Notes: generated by a model not told the origin, from the sequence alone. A stretch of DNA of 64,000 nucleotides from Hyparrhenia diplandra (GCA_015847255.1 JADLZK010012341.1:186001-250000), one strand, 5' to 3'; shown: positions 11,127 through 22,689, counted from the first letter of the stretch. Made by a program: numbers and translations.

Positions 11127-13364
11127 ATGCGGGCAGCAACGGCGACCCTCCGACTACTACCCCACCTCTTCCTCGCCCTCCCTGTCCGCCGTGCCCAATG
11201 CAGTGTCAAGTCGACGCTCGAGTCCTGCGCCTCCTCGACCGCCTGCCCGGCGCTGCTCTCCTACACGCTCTACGCGGACCTGAAGCTGTCGAGCTGGCGG
11301 CGCTGTTCGCCGCCGACCCGCTGGCCATCCTGGCCGCCAACGCCATCGACTTCGCGGTGCCGGACCCGGCGGACCGCATCCTCCCGGCAGGTCTCCCGCT
11401 GCGCGTGCCGGTGCCCTGCGCCTGCTCCGACGGCATCCGCAAGGCCACCTCCGTCCGGTACGTGGCCCGGGCCGGGGACACGCTGGCGTCCGTCGCGGGC
11501 ACCGTCTACGGCGGGCTCACCACGCCCGACTGGATCCGCGACTCCAACGGCATGGCCGAGGACGACGCCCTCGACGCCGGGACCACGCTGTTCGTGCCGC
11601 TGCACTGCGCCTGCTTCGGCGGCGTCGACAGCGGCGCCCCCGCGGTGTTCCTGACGTACGTGGTGGCCGAGGGCGACACCGTGCCGGCCATCGCGCGGAG
11701 GTTCGAACCACGGGCAACGACCTCATGAGCGTCAACGACATGGCCACCGCCGACGTCGCCGCCGGGGACATCATCGTCGTGCCGCTGCCAGGTGAGCGAG
11801 CCAGCTTTCTTGGATCTGGTTTTGGCATTTGCTGCCCTGGACCGTTGCTCGGCCTCAGATGTACCCAGCACGATCATCACTCGGGCGCGTGGTCGGTTGG
11901 TTAGATTAGATCGGACGCTTGCCGACAAATTTGGTTGGTAAAATTTGCTCGCGTAGCCGCAGTGCAGCCAGTGCTACCAGTTGCTGTCTAGCTGATCACT
12001 TACCACCTGAAATAACAAGCAGAATTCTCGCCGTTGTCGCAGGTTTTGCGCTTGATCACATAACATTTCTGCAGTACTTACTGCAGTTCAGTAAAAGCCA
12101 GGCTGGTCGTGCAGTCTGTATATTTGGCGAGTGTTTGTCTTTGCACGTGAAAGGGGGTGAAGCATGCGGCACGAGTGCACGGCGCATTCACGATTAAGAA
12201 TGTGCTACCGCTGCGCCAAAAGTTGTTGAGTTGGTGCTCTGTTTGGAAGACTGCAAATATTGTCCAGTAGCTATAAATAAAATACCAGTAGCAACATAGT
12301 GGTGCGCTCCATGTGTGTGCCGCGTGCGTCTGCCAGTTGTTTTATGGTGGAAGAATTTGTGGGTGACGAAATAAAGGCACAAAGATTATTTGATTTGGTA
12401 CTTTTACTGACACGCCTAGTGCTTTTCGTTTACTGTTTTCAGCATGCGCCTCGTCGTTCCCGGCGTTCACGTCGGACGCCGGCCTGGCCGTGGCCAACGG
12501 GACATACGCGATCACCGCCAACCGCTGCGTCCAGTGCAGCTGCGGCCCGGGCAACCTGGGTAAGTAGGCGGCGTCTCCTTGCCTTTCTCTGTTCTGCATC
12601 CTCAGCTGCGCCCCGGCCTCTGCTCTCTCGTGTTCCTGATCTGACTCTACCGTACGTTGCCGTGCTCGTTGCAGCTTGTTCTGCGTGCCGGCGCCGCTGG
12701 CGGACTCGACGTGCTCCAGCATGCAGTGCAGCAACAGCAACATGATGCTCGGCAACTTCACACTCCAGATGACCAGCGCCGGCTGCAGCGTCACCTCCTG
12801 CAGCTACGGCGGATACGTCAACAGGACCATCCTCGCCACGTAAGCGTAGTCCCGACCCAAATTCACCTCGTCTTCATGAGTTGAGATGAGCCAAAAAAAG
12901 GCACACACATTTTTTCACCAACAATTAATATTAATCTTTCTTTGCATCTCGCAGGTTAACCACGTCACTGAAACCCCAGTGCCCAGGTCATTCCTCTCGC
13001 CACTGTTGTTTACCCTCAACCATGGTCAATTGGTCATTGACCTCCACCATGTATAAAGCAAGATAGTGTGCACACACATTTGCTCATTTTTTAAAAAAAA
13101 AAAAAAAACATTTGTGCCATTTGTGCAGGCCCGCACCAGTTCCCTCCGCTGATGCCGCCGCCAACGTCGTCGTTCTTCGAGACGTACCTCGGCCCGTCAC
13201 CGACGCCGATGGCATCTGAAGGCGGCATTGGTCCGCAGGTGGCTGGCATGGCGCCGACAAGCAGCCCGCCGGTGAGTTCAGGCAGTCCTCCCATGGCAGG
13301 TTCAACCGGCAGTGACGGTCTTGCGCTGGTCACTCTCTGCCTTGTCGCCTGTCTGCTGTGGTAG
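11127..13364 (+). CDS. LysM domain GPI-anchored protein (LYM/LYP type chitin or peptidoglycan receptor)
   Basis: Five exons: 11127-11791, 12443 to about 12560, 12675-12839, 12955-12986 and 13129-13364, about 405 residues. An N-terminal hydrophobic signal peptide precedes a Cys-containing start (CASSTACPALLSYTLYADLKL). LysM-type repeats follow, including VRYVARAGDTLASVA and LTYVVAEGDTVPAIARRF, then the CVQCSCGPGNL Cys cluster and SNMMLGNFTLQM. The C-terminus has a Pro/Ser-rich linker and a hydrophobic tail (LALVTLCLVACLLW), as expected for a GPI anchor. Relatives (rice LYP4/LYP6 and CEBiP, Arabidopsis LYM1/LYM3) bind chitin or peptidoglycan at the cell surface and signal through CERK1. Frame breaks: one base missing at about 11287-11293 and one at about 11704-11707; the exon 2 donor also looks one G short (GGGTAAGT). 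Confidence 0.92.
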
Positions 13365-14842
13365 ACCGGGCTGTGAGTGTTCGGAAGGAATTCTTTTGTA
13401 CAGGAGCAGTCAGTTATTCTTCTGCTCGGCGCGCGGCGTGTCAAATTTTGTCGTCCTTCATTCGATTTGTCGTCCGTGTATTATCGCGAACGCATGCCAA
13501 AGTGGGGTAATTAACTAGGAGGGTGACAATGTTTGTGTCAAGTGAAGCGGGTTTGTGTGGGAACTGTTAGTGTAGGAAGGACGAGAGGAGATGAGATAGT
13601 GTTGTCTCTGTTTTTCAAATCAGATCGTTCCATTCCTGCTGCATAAACAAAAGGATTCTGAGATGGATCCTGTTTGGTTTGGATCAAAGATTTTTTTAGA
13701 AAGAGAATATATTAATATCTTAGCGTCTGCGTTATGTCACGTAGGCCATCTTGGTAACTCAAATCTATTGGCCCCCACCTCCCACGCCGGCCTCCTTACC
13801 AACTTCGTGGCGCCTCTCACGGTGGCCTCCTTGCCAACCGTGGTCCACTGCCAATAGATCACGAGGTCCTCCAATCGTCGCGCCAACGCCCTTCTCGAAC
13901 CACCTTTTTCTACCATTGACGCCATAAACTTGAATCCTCAACTAGGCCTCCACATTGCTTGCCATGGCTGACCACCACATGTAGACTGACCCATCACAAT
14001 CTTAAAAAAGCGGCGGCGCCTCTGGGAGGAACACGGCGCCACTATGCCATCGTCGCTGACCGGAAGGTTCAAGTTTTCACCAGGAAGACAAAGCGCCCAA
14101 AGGGAAGAGGGCCGTCGATTGATGCTTCAAGGAACAAAGCGGCGTCACGAAGGCGTCATCGTCGATGGCCGAGAGGGTCCGCCATGACACCTCAACCACG
14201 TGCACAACATTGGCCCGCGGCACTGTCCGTTGTGCCATCCACCGCCATGCCCGGCCGAATCACCGGTTGCCATCGATGTCGATAGCCACCGGCTAGCAGC
14301 TCGGGACACCCGTCGTACCGATGACTCCAGCCACCATTGCACTAGATCTGCCTACCGGATAGAGTTGCGAGACCTAGAACCGGTGTCCCGTCAAGGCGAT
14401 GGCGAGCCCGCCGCGCGGGATGGAAGCAGCCCATCGGGACCTCCTCGCCGCCACAAGGCGAAGGGGATGACGGGATGGAGACACGGATCCGGCCCAAGAG
14501 GCCACCCGATCCGCATCCACGGAGACACATCGTCACGGCGCCGCCATGGCGGCGTGCCACACATGCTTGGAGGAAGAGGAAACCCGCCGCCACCTTCCTT
14601 GTGCCCACGCGGGATTCCTAGTGGGCCGGGAAGGCGGCGGGGAGTTCAGCGGCGCGAGATGGGGCTCGCCCCTGCTGCCCTCGGACGAGGCGGATGTCTA
14701 TTTCTTTTTGTAATCTGAAGGTTAAAAAGCCCTATCTAGGATCTTGAACTGCAGTGGTGGAGACAAATCGGACAAAAGGCACATTAACCGAAACCACACC
14801 CATCCCCCTCCCTCTGCACAAACACGTTGAAACGAGTACATC
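13365..14842. other. 3' flank of the LysM gene, then a repeat-like GC-rich block
   Basis: The 3' UTR probably reaches about 13620. From 13686 (TTTTTTTAGAAAGAGAATAT, similar to reversed 3' ends of grass non-LTR elements) to about 14745, the sequence is GC-rich with frequent stops. Its phrases (GGAACACGGCGCC, GACCGGAAGGTTCAAG) look like dispersed grass repeats. I suspect an old retroelement but could not find coding domains or target-site duplications. Confidence 0.35.
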
Positions 14843-15000
14843 GTCTCCACACATACATTTTTTTTACGACCACGCCGCAAGCCGCGTATTTCATTAAAAA
14901 GCGGGATAGAGTTTGCAAATTAAAGTACAAATAGCTTGCAATAAGAACATGGTTACCTTCGACCCTCAACTCACCCCTCAAGGTCTACACACATACATTT
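14843..15000 (-). mobile_element. Severely 5'-truncated LINE insertion with 18-bp target-site duplication
   Basis: On the minus strand this reads as a LINE 3' end: TTTCATTAAAAAG is part of the 3' UTR when reversed, followed by GCGTGGTCGT and a poly(A) (poly(T) on the plus strand from 14861). The insertion body is about 14861-14982. It is flanked by GTCTCCACACATACATTT (14843-14860) and GTCTACACACATACATTT (14983-15000), one mismatch in 18. The tail resembles that of the larger LINE at 15517-16082, so both probably come from one family. Confidence 0.8.
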
Positions 15001-15500
15001 CGGATCCGAACAAGAGTAGTGCCACTTGCTCTGCACGCCCGCGTGTCACTGAAAACCGGCCCACGCATCCGGATGTTTCCGTGCCCCACGCACGGTATCA
15101 GTGCCGTCCAGCGTCGTCCACCCATGCCGATCAAGTTGCGAGGTGCCTTGCGCTTCACTCCGGGCTCCGCTGTCCGAGACCGAGCGAAGTAAACAAAATC
15201 TGCGCGGGGATCGGGGAACAAACTCGATTCGCAGCTCGAATTGCTGTACTTTGCACAGTGCTCAGTGCACATTTCGCGTGCGCCCCTGCTCTGACTCCCA
15301 TGGACGACGGGGTGGAGCCGATCCCGGTGGCTCCCCGTTTCGTTTGCCGGTGCACATGGCAGACACCGCGTCATTCCGGGGCTCGACTGATCGAGCCGCT
15401 GCCATTGGTCCCGTGCTTTATAGCTACGTCGTGCTACAAATGCGATCAGAGAACGGAAATTCTCTAGCATACCATCAGGCCACTCTTGTTGCAGCTGCAG
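15001..15500. other. Sequence between two LINE insertions, no gene recognised
   Basis: Mixed composition. Open frames on both strands (up to 184 codons plus, 161 codons minus) overlap and show no recognisable domain. No feature is supported. Confidence 0.4.
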
Positions 15501-16098
15501 ACACTCGTTCTTTCATTTTTTTTTTTTTTGCGACCACGCCATTCGTAGCCAGTATTTCATTAAGGGGAAAGAGTTTTGACACAACAACCGCCCACGGTAA
15601 CAACAGTTACCCAGCAAACACACGCGCCAACACTTAAAACTCATAGCGATTACATTGGTGACAATTTTGCTACTAAAAGTCAAGCACAAACACTACTGGA
15701 AGCGCTAGAAGAGCAGCCGGTGTCTGTAGCCTGCTGAGCACCAAGCTTGGCCTTCATCTTGCATTTTGGCGACAAGTTGTGCAGCTGTCGACATGACTCC
15801 ATCGAAAAGTCCTCTCATTCGCTCCTTCCACAAGCATCCAACCAATGAGGAAGAAGGAGTCAAAACCCGCCTCGAAACTTTGGCGGGGAGCTTTGGCGTT
15901 CTCAGCCACCAGCGCAACGCATGCTCTTCAGCCACAGCGATCAAGTGCTGAAGGTGCAACTTCACCAAGCAACGGTGCCAAACTTCTCGACTGTACACAC
16001 AGCCCGCCGGGGATATGATCCATGGACTCGGGCGACTGATCACACATGATGCAAGTGGGCGTTGCCTGGAGTCCATGCCTGTACACTCGTTCTTTCAT
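15501..16098 (-). mobile_element. 5'-truncated LINE (ORF2 C-terminus) with 16-bp target-site duplication
   Basis: The element occupies about 15517-16082 on the minus strand. Its poly(A) appears as T13 at 15517-15529. Perfect direct repeats ACACTCGTTCTTTCAT flank it at 15501-15516 and 16083-16098. The open frame at 16076-15705 resembles the end of plant L1 ORF2: CVYSREVWHRCLVKLHLQ (zf-RVT-like), then WWLRTPKLPAK, SSSLVGCLWKERMRGLFDG and a final EGQAWCSAGY. The reverse transcriptase and endonuclease are absent, so the copy is dead on arrival. The intact duplication argues for a fairly recent insertion. Confidence 0.93.
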
Positions 16099-16487
16099 GT
16101 CAGGAACGAATACCTTCTATCTGTAGTTCTTCAAGTGGTTCAAACTTCAAATAATAGTTAAGTTGTATGACTCTGACTCTCACTCCTGGGTTACTGGGGC
16201 ATAAAAAAATCACGATTTATTTCTAACTGGTGAAATGGGCACACAAACGCAGATCTCTAAAACTGTAAGCCACCTACGGTAGATAGCGTTGATGTTAAGG
16301 AACGCAGAGCTGGTAGTAACTAATAATTTACAGCGACGCATCATTGCGACCTCGATTCGTGCCCATATTCCTTATTGCTAGTCAAAATGACCTAAACCAA
16401 CTTGCACAGAGCAGAAGCAAGAACTCATGTTCTCAGGATCAGTGTCGAGTAATGGGTGATGCACACACATCACACATGCGTGGACAC

Positions 16488-16500
16488 TGTATTTATACAT
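16488..16500 (+). promoter_or_regulatory. Probable TATA box of the first aspartic protease gene
   Basis: TGTATTTATACAT lies 86-98 bases upstream of the ATG at 16586, in a position suited to a transcript start near 16520-16530. This is based on the motif alone. Confidence 0.5.
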
Positions 16501-16585
16501 GGAGGATCAAAGAAGCCTTCGTGCTCACAGCATACCTTTCATGGTAGCTAGTGGCGTACTGCGCTCGCTACCACTCAACCCCAAA

Positions 16586-17919
16586 ATGCCGACACTTGCG
16601 TCGTTCTTGGTCCTCTTGCTCCTTCTGCTGCTTTCCACGGTTGGTGCCGCAGATTTTCCCCGTGGCGGCCCCTTCGGCTTCAAGGCCACGCTGAGGCACG
16701 TCGACGCGGACGCCGGTTACACGGAGGGAGGGCTGCTGGCCCGCGCGGTACGCCGCAGCAGAGCCCGCGTGGCCACGCTGCAGTCGCTCGCGACGTTGGC
16801 TCCCGGGGACGCCATCAATGCGGCGCGCATCCTGGTGCGCGCCAGCGACGGTGAGTACCTGATGGACATGGGGATCGGCACGCCGACGCGCTTCTTCTCG
16901 GCCATCCTCGACACCGGCAGCGACCTCATCTGGACGCAGTGCGCGCCGTGCCTGCTCTGCGTCGACCAGCCCACGCCCTACTTCGACCCGACGAACTCGT
17001 CCACGTACAGATCGCTCGGCTGCTCAACCCCAGCGTGCAACGCCCTCTACTACCCGCTCTGCTACCAGAAAGTGTGCGTCTACCAGTACTTCTACGGCGA
17101 CAGCGCCAGCACCGCTGGCGTCCTCGCCAACGAGACGTTCACGTTCGGCACCAACGATACCCGGGTCACCGTGCCGGGCATCTCGTTCGGGTGCGGCAAC
17201 CTAAACGCCGGCTCGCTCGCCAACGGCTCCGGCATGGTCGGCTTCGGACGGGGGCTCTGTCGCTGGTCAGCCAGCTGGGCTCGCCTAGATTCTCCTACTG
17301 CCTCACCTCGTTCCTGTCTCCGGTGCCCAGCCGGCTCTACTTCGGCGCGTACGCCATGCTGAACAGGACCAACGCGACCTCCAGCGCGCCGGTGCAGTCC
17401 ACGCCGTTCGTCGTCAACCCGGCGCTGCCGACCATGTACTTCCTCAACATGACGGGCATCAGCGTCGCCGGCTACCGGTTGCCCATCGACCCGGCGGTGT
17501 TCGCCATCAACGACACCGACGGCACGGGCGGGACGATCATCGACTCCGGCACGACGATCACGTACCTCGTGCAGCCAGCGTACGACGCTGTCAGCGCGGC
17601 GTTCAGGTCGCATATCACGCTGCCCTTGCTGAACGTTACGGACACGTCGGTTCTGGACACGTGCTTCGAGTGGCCGCCGCCACCGGGCCACTCGGTGATG
17701 CTGCCGCAGATGGTGCTCCACTTCGATGGGGCGGACTGGGAGCTCCCTCTGCCCAACTACATGCTGGTGGATCCCAGCACAGGGGGCTTGTGCCTGGCGA
17801 TGGCCACGTCCTCCGACGGCTCCATCATCGGCAGCTACCAGCACCAGAACTTCAACGTGCTCTACGACCTTGAGAACAGCCTCCTGTCCTTCGTCCCAGC
17901 ACCGTGCAATCTAATCTAG
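16586..17919 (+). CDS. Nepenthesin-like aspartic protease (pepsin family A1B), gene 1
   Basis: Intronless, about 444 residues. I chose ATG 16586 because it starts directly at the signal peptide (MPTLASFLVLLLLLLLSTVG). A propeptide with FKATLRHVDADAG follows, then YLMDMGIGTPTRFFSAILDTGSDLIWTQC with the first catalytic Asp (DTGS). The nepenthesin-specific Cys-rich insertion is present (CAPCLLC ... CSTPACNALYYPLCYQKVC). The second catalytic Asp lies in GGTIIDSGTTITYL and the C-terminus is SFVPAPCNLI. Such enzymes are secreted or vacuolar; relatives include CDR1 in disease signalling. One base is missing at about 17251-17256 (GFGRG then LSLVSQLGSPRFSYCL in the next frame). It is paralogous to the gene at 21324. 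Substrate is unknown. Confidence 0.92.
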
Positions 17920-18300
17920 CTGAAACTTGAGTTTTCATGTACGTTTATTTCGTTTCCTATCCGTTGCTATTTATGCATACATGTGCTCCTAATTAGGATT
18001 GGTGCTTGGTAGGGTTTTAACTATAGATCGGTACGTGATCTGTATCAGTAAAGTAGATTTGGTTTACATATGTTGTCTCTCAACATCTGATGATTAATAA
18101 GAAAATCGTGTGTTTTTAGACGTGTGGTGGTGGATTCTACACGGATCAGGGTTCGGATCCTGGCACGTGTGCTATAGTATTCTCAAAAAAATTCTCTTTC
18201 TTCAATCCACTCTCATACAAGTAAGGAATCCACATTATCCCCGCTAGCTATCAACATTATCTTCCACTAATAGTCGTATCATTCCACTACTTTCAATCTC
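17920..18300. other. 3' flank of aspartic protease gene 1
   Basis: AT-rich 3' UTR-like sequence. At about 18121-18172 a stretch containing GGTGGTGGATTC and GGGTTCGGATCC resembles pol III box A and B of a SINE head. No poly(A) or flanking duplication was found, so it is only noted. Confidence 0.35.
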
Positions 18301-18971
18301 TTAGGGCATGCACAACGCTGATTAATGAGCCATCTCTATCATGGAATATTTGCAAAAGACCCCTTCATGTGCAACAGCCGAGGCAGAGTCGTCGTCTCAG
18401 GAGTCGACGGCTTTTGGCCTGTGCTCCGAGAAAGCAAGCTGCCAGCATTGATCCCGCGTGCTGGTGCTCCGATTATCTTCTTCCCATATCTAGTACAAAA
18501 TGTGCATATCTTCTTAACCTTATAAAATCCATTTAAAAATAAAAAGTCAAATCTAAAAATCATGATTCAAAATTATTTAGGTTCGTTTTTGATCAGAACT
18601 ATATTATAGTTGCAATAAAAGAAATGTTACACCTTGAATATTGGTTATGTATTTTGTTTTGCGTAACTGCTGTTAATAATATATTTTATAAAAATTGTTT
18701 GTTACTCATTACCATTGTGAATTTTTATATACATATAAAAAAAACTATATATATTGAAAAAATTGCAATCATATTCCAAGTATTTATGCTTGATCTAATT
18801 TGCATCAATTAGCAACACAATAGTATACAAAAATAATGCTTATGATTGATCAAGGGCCACATGCGGCGATCCTTGTCTGCTTGGTTGTATAATTTCGTCT
18901 TTATATATGTCCGTATGCTAAATTCGAGGTTTCTAGAGACGACGTCCGCGTGGGGGTTGTACATGCCCTTA
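18301..18971. mobile_element. Non-autonomous PIF/Harbinger-like element with TTA target-site duplication
   Basis: The body is 18304-18968 (665 bp). The left end GGGCATGCACAAC and the inverted right end GGGCATGTACAAC match in 12 of 13 bases. Both sides are flanked by TTA (18301-18303 and 18969-18971), the duplication typical of PIF/Harbinger. The interior is AT-rich without transposase. It contains microhomopolymers and TATA runs and no captured gene that I recognise. Confidence 0.7.
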
Positions 18972-19690
18972 ATGTAATCTATCTACACCATTTACAGTTC
19001 ATTTATTCCAAATTCTGTTGTAGTCCACAACAACTAATAGGGTTATTCTCTAGTTCATCTTAATCTTAATATTACTAATTAGAGACCTTCAATGGAGTCT
19101 CCATGCACGTTAATTGTCACAATATGCATCAATAAAAGATAATAAATCCTATAAATTATCACGATAAGGTAAACCTCACTAGCATAATTCTCTAGCACCT
19201 CCTTGCACCACATCATCCACTAGACCCACTACTTTTCCACTACCATCTTATGAAGCCTAGTCATGCAAAGTCATCATGTGTGTCCCTTACACTTCACCTT
19301 GTCCACGTTCTATGCAAATCCCGTGGCAAAATGCAAAGCATTCACCTTCTAATCCTTAGTGGTTAATATTCTAACCCATCTATATTCCTCTCTTCTTACT
19401 TCTATACCCGCGGTAGTTCGTAGGAATCCTCCTAGTTCCACTAACTTTCAACCTTCTAATGTAATCTATCTACACCATTTTCACTTAATTCATTCCAAAT
19501 TCTTTGGAGTCCCCGCAACAACGTATGGGCTTAATTTCAAGTTCATCTTCATCTTCATCTTAATCTTAATATTAATATATTACTAATTAGAGACCTTCAA
19601 TGGAGCCTCCTTGCGCGTTGTTTATCATCAATAAAAGATAATAAATCTTATAAATTATCACGATAACTATAAACATCTAGTCATTAATTT
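18972..19690. repeat. Direct duplication of about 210 bp, spaced 488 bp
   Basis: AATGTAATCTATCTACACCA occurs at 18971 and 19459. The matches continue through ATTCCAAATTCT, TTAATCTTAATATTA, ACTAATTAGAGACCTTCAAT and AATAAAAGATAATAAATC to TTATCACGATAA. The copies differ by point changes and small indels, including an expanded CATCTT run in the second. The first copy begins directly at the right edge of the Harbinger-like element. Function unknown. Confidence 0.75.
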
Positions 19691-21265
19691 GGTGGACTAT
19701 AGTCGTCAGCACCATTGAATCTTCTATTTTCTAATAAAGGAGGCTATAGCACTTCTTCCGATACCTGGTGTGGCTGAGCGTTGCCAACATATCTGCAGGC
19801 TCCTCTAGGATATCAAAAATCCATCACAGACTCAACACCATAGCTGATTCTTTAGCTCGACATGCGAGGCAAATAGAAATCTTTTCATATATATATGACA
19901 GAGGATCAAATTGACTCTTGTAATGTTGTACAAGCTTTACATTATGTAGCTTGACAGGTGTAACTATACTTGTACCTTCATGCTGCTGATAATAAAAGTT
20001 GTTTCTTGTAAATAAATAAATAAATAAACCTCTGGTCATGGCCTGTTTTTCACTGGTGGAGGCCAGCGGCAAACCCATTGGTCAACGTTAGACGGACCGA
20101 CGGCCCAACTGAAGTCAGTATGTCTACCTTTTTTTTTTTTTTTTTTTTTTTTTTGACGAGGCAGCTATAATCTTGACTCAACTCTGACCACTTGTGTTGA
20201 TAAAAAGGTTTTGATCCATCCGGGTTCTGATCATGACAAAGGGTCGGGGCGGCCCTTTCGATGTTCTGTTCATGGTGAACCAGGAAAAACACTACTCACG
20301 CGCACATACTTCTCGCATCATCGGCCAAAAAGCAGGGTTGTAAAGGATCTGGGACCGAAAGCGCAGGGGCGGTCCGTAGCTAAGCTCTGCCCCTGGTTGA
20401 CACACCTCCAAACTACGTGTGCAGCGGCACGTACGTTTTGCAGTCACGTTACCATCACACCAACCTTCATTCTATTCTATTGGAGGCATAGAATTCTTGG
20501 TGCAGATGAAACTGGCTGCCATAGATCAGATTGCACTTTGGTTAGTGCTCAGAACACGCAACAGGCACGGATTCGATCAGACCCAAATAACCTGAAGATG
20601 CCATGTCCACTCATTTTACTCGATCGAGCGGATGATGATCACAACAAGTGGAGGCAACATATATCCGACCGTGATTTGCCCCGCGCCAACGCCAAGGATC
20701 GGAATCGCCTCTCGGGTCAGGTCTCAGGTGATAGTGAGACAGCATCTTCAATTCTAATGCATACTCTTTTGGTTATTCTATTTTATTTACCTCTCGTGCT
20801 AATGAAAGCATACTTGGATGAGGTGATTAGGTCTGAATTAGATCCGCACAATGTAGCCCCAGATCGATGGCTAGAGCTAGAATATTTGTCTCCCCACAGG
20901 AGCCCGGCAGCATCTCGGATCGGCCCTCTTTTCACCTGCAACCACAGACGTTCATTCTCCTCAAAATTCGGCGTCACATCAAGAGTTGTAGCCATGGTAT
21001 AGTCCCTACTACTAGTGCCCTCGTGCAGCTGGTGAATTACAGGTCGCCAACTTTTCTGTCGATCTTGATCTTCGCAGCTGGGTGCCCCAAGAGCATTCCC
21101 CGACTTATTCGGTGCCTAGACCACCCATCGGCAAACGGAATTTTGTGAAGTTTCATCGGCAATCCTGCTCGTTGCTTTCCTTCTCAGCTTGCCTCGATGC
21201 GTTTGCATCAAGACGGTGCAAGAATATATATTGTGTGTCAGCCGTGTTCAGAATATACTCACCTC
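19691..21265. other. Upstream region of aspartic protease gene 2, no gene recognised
   Basis: Contains a T26 run at 20129-20154 that may be the reversed poly(A) of an unidentified retroposon. A 263-codon open frame at 20211-21002 on the plus strand has no recognisable domain, signal or conserved motif, and I do not call it. Confidence 0.4.
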
Positions 21266-21268
21266 ACA

Positions 21269-21277
21269 CATATATAA
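21269..21277 (+). promoter_or_regulatory. Probable TATA box of the second aspartic protease gene
   Basis: CATATATAA lies about 50 bases upstream of the ATG at 21324. This would give a short 5' UTR of roughly 20 bases. Based on the motif alone. Confidence 0.4.
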
Positions 21278-21323
21278 CCATCACCACCTAGTTGGGCAAG
21301 CTATAGGGCAGCACGACAAAAAC

Positions 21324-22689
21324 ATGGAACAAAGATTGGTAGTGCTGGTGCTTGCGATAGCGTCGTCGTTGTACGCTTGTCCAGCGGCATCAGCGTTCGC
21401 GAGGGACGACGTCGTCCGTGTCGCGCTAAAAGCATGTCGACGCAGGGAAGCAGCTGTCCAGGCCCGAGCTGATCAGGCGCGCCATGCAGCGCAGCAAGGC
21501 GAGGGCGGCCGCGCTCTCCGTGGTGAGGAACCGCGCCAGCCCCGCTTCTCTCGCAAGGACGACGAGCAGCAAACAACGCCGCCTGCTACCGGCGTGCCGG
21601 TGCGCCCGTCGGGGACCTCGAGTACGTCGTCGACCTCGCCATCGGCACGCCGCCGCAGCCCGTCTCGGCGCTGCTCGACACCGGCAGCGACCTCATCTGG
21701 ACGCAGTGCGCGCCGTGCGCCAGCTGCCTCACGCAGCCGGACCCGCTGTTCGCGCCGGGGAGTCGGCGTCGTACGAGCCCATGCGGTGCGCCGGGCAGCT
21801 CTGCTCCGACATTATGCACCATGGCTGCGAGCGGCAGGACACGTGCACCTACCGCTACAACTACGGCGACGGCACCATGACCATGGGCGTCTACGCCACG
21901 GAGCGCTTCACCTTCACGTCGTCGGACGGCGACAGGCTCATGACCGTCCCGCTCGGTTTCGGGTGCGGCTCCATGAACGTCGGCAGCCTCAACAACGCCT
22001 CCGGCATCGTGGGCTTCGGCCGGAACCCGCTCTCGCTGGTGTCCCAGCTCTCCATCCGCCGCTTCTCCTACTGCCTCACGTCCTACGCCAGCGGCAGGAA
22101 GAGCACCCTCCTGTTCGGGTCCCTTTCCGGTGGAGTCTACGGCGACGCCACCGGCCCCGTGCAGACCACGCCGCTCCTACAGAGCCTCCAGAACCCGACC
22201 TTCTACTACGTTCACCTCACGGGCCTGACCGTCGGCGCCAGGCGGCTGCGAATACCGGAGTCGGCGTTCGCGCTCCAGCCCGATGGCTCGGGCGGCGTGA
22301 TCGTCGACTCCGGCACTGCGCTCACGCTCCTACCGGGTGCGGTGATCGCGGAGGTGGTGCGGGCGTTCCGCCAGCAGCTGAGGCTGCCGTTCGCCAACGG
22401 CGGCAACCCCGAAGACGGCGTGTGCTTCCTGGTGCCATCGGCCTGGCGGCGTTCGTCGTCGACGTCACAGGTGCCGGTCCCAAGGATGGTGTTCCACTTC
22501 CAGGGCGCGGACCTCGACCTGCCGCGGCGAAACTACATACTGGACGACCACAGGAGGGGCCGCCTGTGCCTCCTCCTGGCGGACTCCGGCGATGATGGCT
22601 CGACGATTGGCAACCTGGTGCAGCAGGACATGCGCGTGCTCTACGATCTGGAGGCAGAGACCTTGTCGTTCGCTCCGGCACGATGCTGA
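21324..22689 (+). CDS. Nepenthesin-like aspartic protease (pepsin family A1B), gene 2
   Basis: Intronless, about 454 residues from ATG 21324, where a signal peptide begins (MEQRLVVLVLAIASSLYAC). The two active-site motifs are LLDTGSDLIWTQCAPC and GVIVDSGTALTLLP. The nepenthesin Cys-rich loop is intact (CASC ... CAGQLC ... CERQDTC) and the protein ends ETLSFAPARC. Three shifts interrupt the frame. An extra A sits in AAAA at about 21428, where AAA would give KHVD. A shift follows at about 21570-21600. One G is missing at about 21757 (GGGG would give APGESASYEP). Expected function is a secreted or vacuolar endopeptidase. It is paralogous to the gene at 16586 but clearly diverged, so the pair is an old tandem duplication. 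Substrate is unknown. Confidence 0.9.

Noticed and set aside
17092..17844. 250-codon open frame antisense to protease gene 1
   Set aside because: Shadow of a GC-rich coding exon; low-complexity composition and no domain.
20211..21002. 263-codon open frame upstream of protease gene 2
   Set aside because: No recognisable domain, signal or repeat; overlaps other frames and sits in a promoter-like region.
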